DNA from: Lutjanus erythropterus
Taxonomy: Eukaryota; Chordata; Actinopteri; Lutjaniformes; Lutjanidae
Direction: 5' to 3'
Length of the DNA: 64,000 nucleotides
Assembly: GCA_020091685.1 (NCBI GenBank)
Contig: CM034597.1
Span: 6,210,532-6,274,531, forward strand
The notes beneath the pieces are model-generated. The model saw only the letters and a program-made list of their open reading frames with translations, searched no databases and was not told the DNA's origin. The position numbers and the translations under genes are program-made. This document shows, in pieces, positions 60,900 to 64,000 of the stretch. Position 1 is the stretch's first letter. Each line of letters begins with the position of its first letter.

Positions 60900-61800
60900 G
60901 ACTACATTCAACAGGGCTGCGTAAAGCCGAGCTTTGTGCTCAAAATAAATAGGTGTCTTAAACTGACAATTAACACAAACTCAGACATGATCCCCAGGCC
61001 TTGCTTGTTGACACGTGTACACCCTCGCTAATCAGCCCGCGTATCACATGCTCGCCTCGTACGCGGCCCAGATCCCAGCTCCATTCTTGCTGCTGATCCA
61101 GCTGTCTTGGAGAGCATCTGTCAGGAGGGACCCAGGAAGGAACAATGCATTACGCCATGTTGGCTGTGTACTGTCATCCCTCATTGACAGCACATTGTCA
61201 CACTTACACAGTGTCCTCTGAGCTGGGAACAAGCTAAGTAGCTGCTGACTATAATATCAGCTTCTTCCTGCCGCCTCTTATCACACAATCTGATAGGGAA
61301 ACCTTCTCCGAGTGGGGTTAATGTGGATTCTGCAGAAAAGGATGCGACTGAAGGTGTTCGGTGTTAATCTACGAGGCTAATCAGTGTGATCCTTAAAGAG
61401 ATGACAGGCATAATGGCGGGCTAACAATCTCTCGTACCACAGACCTGCAGTGTCGGGAAGTGACGGAAGCAAATGATGATTTATTTATTCCAGCCTGAAC
61501 CTAAAGCACATAATTAAAACCATGGAGGGATTATCTCAAACAAATAAAATTAATAAAGAAAAGAAAGGGATAATATGCTTCCATAAAATTGGCTTTGCTG
61601 TGGGTCATAATTACACGACTCAGTGAGGGCCACTTTATTGGCTAATGGCGGCCTAATTGATTCATCCTAATGTTTTTCGAGCCTTGGGTCTGCTGGGCAC
61701 TCCCTGTCCAATAGTGCTGGTGAACTTACTTAGCCACCCGCAGACAAACACTGAAGGTTCTCCCAGGGATAAACAATTATCTCTGCGTATGTGCGGCTGT
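60900..61800. promoter_or_regulatory. Candidate conserved non-coding region in pbx1 intron 2
   Basis: About 0.9 kb without repeat landmarks, richer in homeodomain cores. 61640-61670 reads GGCTAATGGCGGCCTAATTG followed by ATTCAT, giving TGATTCAT at 61658-61665, which fits the PBX-HOX consensus TGATTNAT. Intronic enhancers are common in PBX1; conservation cannot be tested here. Confidence 0.4.
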
Positions 61801-64000
61801 GTGTGATTCGGACCCCCCCTACCACCACCACCATCACCACCACTACTGCCGCCCTCCTACCCTCCCCCACAGTCAACACACATTTTCTGTATGTCTCTAA
61901 TGGATGCCATTTCCCTCTTGGAGGCGTTTCAAAGATGGCTTGTTGTCAGACGATGCCTTATTCCTCCCTGCTGCTGTTGACAAGCAATTCTCACAAGGAG
62001 GCATGCACCGGGCTTTATTGCTCCGCTTTATTTCGTGTATTAATATGAATACAAACACAGAACTCCTACATTGGCTCTGGTTGCTGATGAATTTGCTAAT
62101 AACATACAGAATGCAGGGTTATGGGGTAATATTGAAGGGAACCTCTACATATGTTCACAGTAGAGCTCAGCGGTGCACAGAGATGACATTATCCGTATCT
62201 GTATCTGTTCCTCCAGCAAAATTATCTGTCTCTGTGTCTGTATTTGGATAGATTACTGGAAGTGGGCGTGGTTTATACCTGAAGTCACGGTAAACCCAGC
62301 AAATGTTGTATTTTCTAACCTAATATTCATTGACAGTGCAACTGTTGCAACTTCAGATTATTCCCTTCAGAATCTTTCAATTTCTGTATTACAGTATTAA
62401 AATTAAGTCACTGATTCTTGAGAATTGGGACAAAACTGTATTTTGAGGCGTGTTTTGATTTTTACTCTTCAGTTATGATGGAAAGTATATTTTAAAAGAT
62501 CAAACTCTTGGCGGGCCAACATCCTGGTGATTCAGTTTTTTAATTAAATGTAGACATCAGCTCAGATGAAAAATCTGACAGAGCTGATGTCTTTCAATGT
62601 TGACAAAATGTTACATTTTTTCATTTCACAGCATATTCACAGTGTCTAGTGATTTTATTTTGTTAAGTTGCCCAGAGTTCTCTTAGTGCTAATCAAAATA
62701 CAACTTTTTTGAACCATAATTCTAGTTTTGATTCAGAAAGCCTAGTTTTTTAGAAAGTTTAGCAGTGCTTGAGCAGTATTCCCGCCCTTTTAAAACCAGG
62801 AAGTGAGACAGGGGTCCTTAGCTTATAGCTAACCTTTTGACAAAAATTTGAGACACAACTTTAAAGTGCCAGCATTTTCATTATAAGATTGATTTTAAAA
62901 CATAGCACATTTCTATACCTGTGTTACCAGCAGGTATTGTTAATTTTAGATTTTGAAGACTTTTAACACATTTTTAAATTGTTTGAAGTTGTGAATTCTT
63001 GTCTGGGACAATGCTGTTTTCTGGCACAGAGCAAGTAAAAAAAAAAATGCTTTCCCAAATAATGTATTCAGACTATCCATAATAGAGCTGCAGCTAACAA
63101 TTACTGTCAGTATCAGTAAATCTGCAGATCACTCTCATGATTAATAGGTTAATCATCTAGTCTATAAAATGCTAAAAAAAATAGTTCAAACTGCTTCATT
63201 TGTGGGGATGTAATGATATCAAACACTCGCGGTACAATTATACCATGATGAAAAAGTCCATGATCTGATATTTATTGTGATATTGATATAATGAAAGCAT
63301 GTGTAAAAAAGTAGTAATATTATAACATTAAATAAAAGAATAATATAAAATGATTTGCTACAGTCCAGTACAGTATCGAGACAATGCAAATCATAGTATT
63401 CGATATATTGTTACATCCCTAACCAACAGTTCAAAACCCATATACTCATCATTTACTGTCATAAATGATAAAGAAAAGCAACAAATCTTCACATTTATGT
63501 TTGACACTTTTGCTTGAAAAATGACTGAAATGTTTAATCAATTATCAAAGAAAGTGGCAACTAATCTTTGCAGCTCTAGTTTGTGGTGTAAATGCATCTC
63601 TGTGAGGACACACTGGGTCAGGGTTAGTGTGCACTGGTCGCTGGTTGTACTGCTCTGTATACACACAGCAAGACAAAATGTCAGCCAGGAAAAGTAAACT
63701 GGAATGGGAGAACATGACATTTATTTAACCCTGCAGCATCTGGCCTTTTTACAAATCAAATCGATATTTAATAAAAGCCCGGGCCAATTGGCTTTTTGAG
63801 AGGTGGATGTTTAACTGTCTGCTTGTTTATCTGGAAATATTCATTTAATTTCAGCACAGCTGAGGGGAAAAAAAGCTCTCAGTCTTTTAGGATAAGCTCG
63901 GAATATCATGCTCGGAGATGATTTACGTCCCTATTTGGGGCAGAGCAGCTCGCCTAAACCCACTTCTTCTCCCCCCTCGCTGCTTGTTTTCAGCGAGCGC
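61801..64000. other. pbx1: pbx1 intron 2 continuation, no exon recognised
   Basis: Searched for the pbx1 exon 2 phrase ([20 protein letters not shown]) on the minus strand and did not find it. Holds family A-like fragments at about 63084-63190 and 63420-63580 and otherwise unassigned sequence. The window ends inside the gene. Confidence 0.5.

Overview
The window is vertebrate genomic DNA, almost certainly from a ray-finned (teleost) fish. Short coding exons with GT..AG borders sit in long AT-rich introns. CA/GT microsatellites, a tRNA-derived SINE and many degraded MITE-like repeats of a kind common in fish genomes fill the rest. No bacterial, phage or CRISPR features were seen. All gene calls rest on reading exon translations and splice sites by eye and comparing them with remembered protein families; no database search was possible.

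Three protein-coding genes are supported. (1) 410-1866 (+): the last three coding exons of aldh9a1 (4-trimethylaminobutyraldehyde dehydrogenase), with a 3'UTR and AATAAA near 2260. (2) 5346-14130 (+): a complete seven-exon med8 (Mediator subunit 8, 270 aa). Its proximal promoter has a tandemly duplicated 57-bp unit with an ETS-type motif in each copy. (3) 55835-33409 (-): exons 3 to 9 of pbx1 (TALE homeodomain factor). Exons 1 and 2 are not visible and must lie beyond 64000. med8 and pbx1 converge on a gene-free interval of about 14.5 kb (roughly 14,500-28,980) that holds repeats and some unique sequence that may be regulatory.

The pbx1 exon structure is intact: homeodomain with the three-residue TALE loop, the 113-bp cassette exon, and the following exon that can be read in two frames to give the PBX1a and PBX1b tails. 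The exception is the final coding exon. It retains sequence homologous to the usual PBX1a C-terminus up to the ancestral stop, but small deletions shift the frame, so the predicted PBX1a tail ends early. This is the most interesting coding observation. It could be a real lineage-specific tail, a polymorphism or an assembly error.

Non-coding structure includes a 71-bp minisatellite with exact spacing (45208-45722), a perfect 21-bp hairpin (52471-52528), a SINE that splits a ~39-bp minisatellite (59530-60135), a dispersed repeat family that carries CRE-like TGACGTC motifs, CpG-rich islands inside pbx1 introns (38390-39060 and 57990-58780), and a small unrecognised ORF with a signal-peptide-like start at 57847-58074 (-). 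I found no convincing new multi-gene system; the window is mostly ordinary teleost gene and repeat landscape.
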